NCBI GenBank assembly: GCA_030426385.1
Contig: JAUHYI010000035.1
Location: forward strand, 1-44,685
Length of the DNA: 44,685 nt
Source: Phycisphaerae bacterium
Lineage (GTDB): Bacteria > Planctomycetota > Phycisphaerae > Phycisphaerales > Phycisphaeraceae
Direction: 5' to 3'
The notes beneath the pieces are model-generated. The model did not search any database and was not told where the DNA came from. It worked only from the letters and a program-made list of their open reading frames with translations. Within the stretch, counting starts at the first letter, position 1. Every line of letters starts with the position of its first letter. A program made the translations under genes and the position numbers. Positions 42,971-44,685 of the stretch are shown piece by piece.

Positions 42971-43278
42971 TGGAATCGCGGTCGGGCGATAGCGGTTGGC
43001 TTAATACCAATGACCCGTTTATCAATTTCGTTTAGATCCGTTTAGATCCGTTTAGAACTCGTGCGTTAGCCACTGCCCTTGGGCAGCGCGTCACCGTCAG
43101 GAAAATCCACCCGCACACGCGCCGCCCAAGGGCGGCAGCTAACGAGAAATCACGCATGAGAAATTCATGGGATTCGTAGAGCATTCAGAATATCGCTAGA
43201 AAATTGGGGTGTGGCGTGCGAGGTGTGTGTGGCGTGTGGGAAGGGGGCGCGTGGGGGGGTGGGGGGGGGGAGGTTTGT
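42971..43278. other. Intergenic region with hairpin element D and G-tracts
   Basis: It contains the GTTAGCC element copy D and, next to the following gene, G7 and G10 tracts that merge with the ribosome site. No other gene seen. Confidence 0.6.
43011..43180. repeat. GTTAGCC hairpin element, copy D, with 10-mer triplication
   Basis: Arms 43065-43090 and 43118-43143 (GTTAGCCACTGCCCTTGGGC and complement). The left end holds a tandem of TTTAGATCCG twice and TTTAGAACTC (43031-43060), an expansion of the shared TTTAGAACTCG end. The right flank is AATCACGCATGAGAAATTCA then TGGGATTC, as in copy C. Confidence 0.85.
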
Positions 43279-44373
43279 ATGGTTGGATTGTGTGTATTAC
43301 TGGTGATGGTGGGCGTGGTGATCAGTGGTGCGTCGTGTTATGCGATAGCACGGTGGGCTGTGCCGCGCGATGTGCCGGGCAGTGAGGCACACAAACAACA
43401 CGAGCGAGCGGTGCCGAGCCTGGGCGGGATTGGTATTGCGTTGGCGGTGGTGGTTCCCGCAGCGGTGGGCGTGGCGATGGTGTGGTGGTTCCCTGAATCG
43501 TGGTGGTCGGGCCAGACATCATTAGCATCGATAGCGAACCATTTGCCGGGGTTGCAACAGACGACGCCGATGGCTGTGTTGTTGTTGCTCGCGATGACCG
43601 TCATGCACGGGCTGGGGGTGTGGGACGATCGGCACGGATTGGGGGCAGGGCTCAAATTGCTGATCGAGCTGATCGTTGCGGCGGTGTTGGTCATGGCCAC
43701 CGACACGCGTGTGTTGATGTTGCTCGATAACTGGGGCCCGATCGGCTACGGCATCAGCGTGGGCTTGACCGTGTTGTGGATTGCCACGATCACCAATGCC
43801 ATGAACATGCTCGACAACATGAACGGCCTGGCGGGCGGCGTGGGCCTGATCATTGCCGCGGCATTGATGTTGGCGGCGATCGGGGGTGGGCAATGGTTCG
43901 TCGCCGGACTGTCGGGCTTGATGGTGGGGGGATTGGCAGGATTTTTAGTGTGGAATTATCCGCAGGCCCGGCTGTTCATGGGCGATGGTGGGTCGTTGAT
44001 GCTGGGGTTGTTGATCGCGTTTGTCAGTGTGCGGTTGACGTATTGGGCCAGTGGCGGGCCCGCGGTCGGGCATGCGGTGGGGTCGGCTGAACAGGGGGGA
44101 CAAGTCGGGCAAGTTGGACAGGTCGGGCATTGGATCGGCGTGTTGGCTCCGGTGGGTTTTATGGCAGTGCCGTTGTACGACCTGATCAAGGTCACCGCGA
44201 TTCGTGTGAAAATGGGCGCTCGTCCCTGGGTCGGCGATCAGAATCACGTGTCGCATCGACTGGTCCGACGCGGTTGGTCAAAGCCGTCTGCCGTCGCGTT
44301 GTTGTGGGGATGCACCGCAGTAACCTGTGCAATGGGATTGTTGGCCTGGTGGTTGGGCAACGCGTCGCGGTGA
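43279..44373 (+). CDS. Undecaprenyl-phosphate glycosyl-1-phosphate transferase (WecA/TagO/MraY superfamily)
   Basis: 364 aa integral membrane protein with about ten spans. Family motifs: HERAVPSLGGIGIAL (cf. PxxGG), VWDDRHGLGAGLKLLIELIV with the Asp-Asp pair, ITNAMNMLDNMNGLAGGVGL, and LFMGDGGSLMLGLL. A basic loop near the end (WVGDQNHVSHRLVRRGWS) matches the WecA-type HIHH region. It links a sugar-1-phosphate to undecaprenyl phosphate, starting a surface polysaccharide or O-antigen; WecA-like is favoured over true MraY. A cytoplasmic or periplasmic loop has an odd GQVGQVGQVG tandem. The start at 43279 has GGAGG 6-10 bases upstream, decisive over the longer glycine-rich frame. Confidence 0.88.
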   Translation: MVGLCVLLVMVGVVISGASCYAIARWAVPRDVPGSEAHKQHERAVPSLGGIGIALAVVVPAAVGVAMVWWFPESWWSGQTSLASIANHLPGLQQTTPMAVLLLLAMTVMHGLGVWDDRHGLGAGLKLLIELIVAAVLVMATDTRVLMLLDNWGPIGYGISVGLTVLWIATITNAMNMLDNMNGLAGGVGLIIAAALMLAAIGGGQWFVAGLSGLMVGGLAGFLVWNYPQARLFMGDGGSLMLGLLIAFVSVRLTYWASGGPAVGHAVGSAEQGGQVGQVGQVGHWIGVLAPVGFMAVPLYDLIKVTAIRVKMGARPWVGDQNHVSHRLVRRGWSKPSAVALLWGCTAVTCAMGLLAWWLGNASR

Positions 44374-44435
44374 ATTTTTATGGGGTGATGTCGATCCCGA
44401 AAAACGTGTGGGTTCTGAAAAATTCCCTCAAGCAA

Positions 44436-44504
44436 CCCCCGGTATTCACCGGGGGCTAGAACAACCCAATCGTACATTTAGCGGGATGCGCGCAAGCGTC
44501 CCGC
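44436..44504. repeat. Composite two-hairpin module, copy 2
   Basis: CCCCCGGTATTCACCGGGGG, a short spacer (AACCCAATCGTACATTTA), then GCGGGATGCGCGCAAGCGTC then CCGC. The order matches 34806-34887. It begins about 60 bases past the glycosyltransferase stop. Confidence 0.75.
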
Positions 44505-44566
44505 GTGTGGGAGGTGTGGGAGGTGGGGGAGTGGGGGGGGGTGGGGGGGATCAACCGGGTTAGCTG

Positions 44567-44685
44567 CTACGGACATTCAATTTTCGCGGTGACGCCAGCG
44601 GCCAGCCAGGCGAAGCTGAGGAAGTTGATGGCTTTCTTCTCATAACGCGTGGCGACGCGGCGGCACTGTTTGATCCGGCGGAAGA
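44567..44685 (-). mobile_element. C-terminal end of an IS5-type transposase (runs off the window)
   Basis: The minus strand encodes 39 residues ending in a stop at 44567-44569: FRRIKQCRRVATRYEKKAIN then FLSFAWLAAGVTAKIECP. The FRRxKxxRRxATRYEK ending is typical of IS5/IS4-like DDE transposases. The start lies beyond 44685, so completeness is unknown. No inverted-repeat end of the element was identified in the G-rich stretch 44505-44566. Confidence 0.8.

Noticed and set aside
43204..43278. Glycine-rich N-terminal extension of the glycosyltransferase
   Set aside because: It is translation of G-tracts; a GGAGG ribosome site sets the start at 43279.
1..44685. A defence island or toxin-antitoxin system
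   Set aside because: No restriction, retron, CBASS, toxin or antitoxin genes could be recognised; the NDT/TIR-like fusion stands alone.

Overview
The window reads as chromosomal DNA of a planctomycete, probably of the Phycisphaerae type. This is inferred from a PEP-CTERM protein, a pseudopilin-like protein with a prepilin leader and a C-terminal FADGH motif, secreted sugar-processing enzymes, LPS (Kdo) synthesis, many homopolymeric G/C tracts, and intergenic spaces full of hairpin repeats. No rRNA, tRNA, CRISPR array or prophage was seen. A transposase tail enters at the right edge.

Layout. 1-4580 (minus strand): a membrane-anchored SGNH-fold protein whose catalytic residues are all replaced, a Gfo/Idh/MocA oxidoreductase, an AT-hook/winged-helix chromatin-type protein with its own terminator, and flotillin FloA. 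4853-8772: a P-loop kinase-like/deoxyribosyltransferase-like fusion, a small lipoprotein, two candidate small membrane proteins and a LysM/TolB-propeller lipoprotein. 9496-22535: a carbohydrate-use locus holding a GH29 fucosidase, a secreted GH20/GH84-like enzyme, a beta-propeller hydrolase-like protein, a pseudopilin-like protein, a PEP-CTERM protein, two sugar-responsive regulators, a sodium/solute symporter and a short-chain dehydrogenase. The two regulators share the same sensor domain but carry different DNA-binding heads (LacI and GntR). Near-identical 14-bp palindromes sit in the GntR-type gene's leader and on the symporter promoter, which suggests one regulatory circuit.

22799-34425: a fused Fe3+-type ABC permease without partners, a strongly structured intergenic segment that may be a small RNA, queG, nuoD-nuoE-nuoF, araB, a DinG-like helicase and an arsC-like gene. 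35050-44373: a DUF481 barrel protein, a divergent pyrG, a small unknown gene overlapping kdsB, kdsB, a TPR protein, dapB and a WecA/MraY-type glycosyl-1-phosphate transferase.

The most unusual layer is intergenic. Several dispersed families of inverted repeats, some with MITE-like shared ends, lie mostly behind stop codons. Short tandem arrays, mainly 7-mers, lie at or across stop codons of unrelated genes. The functional links drawn here come from sequence reading alone; no database search was run.
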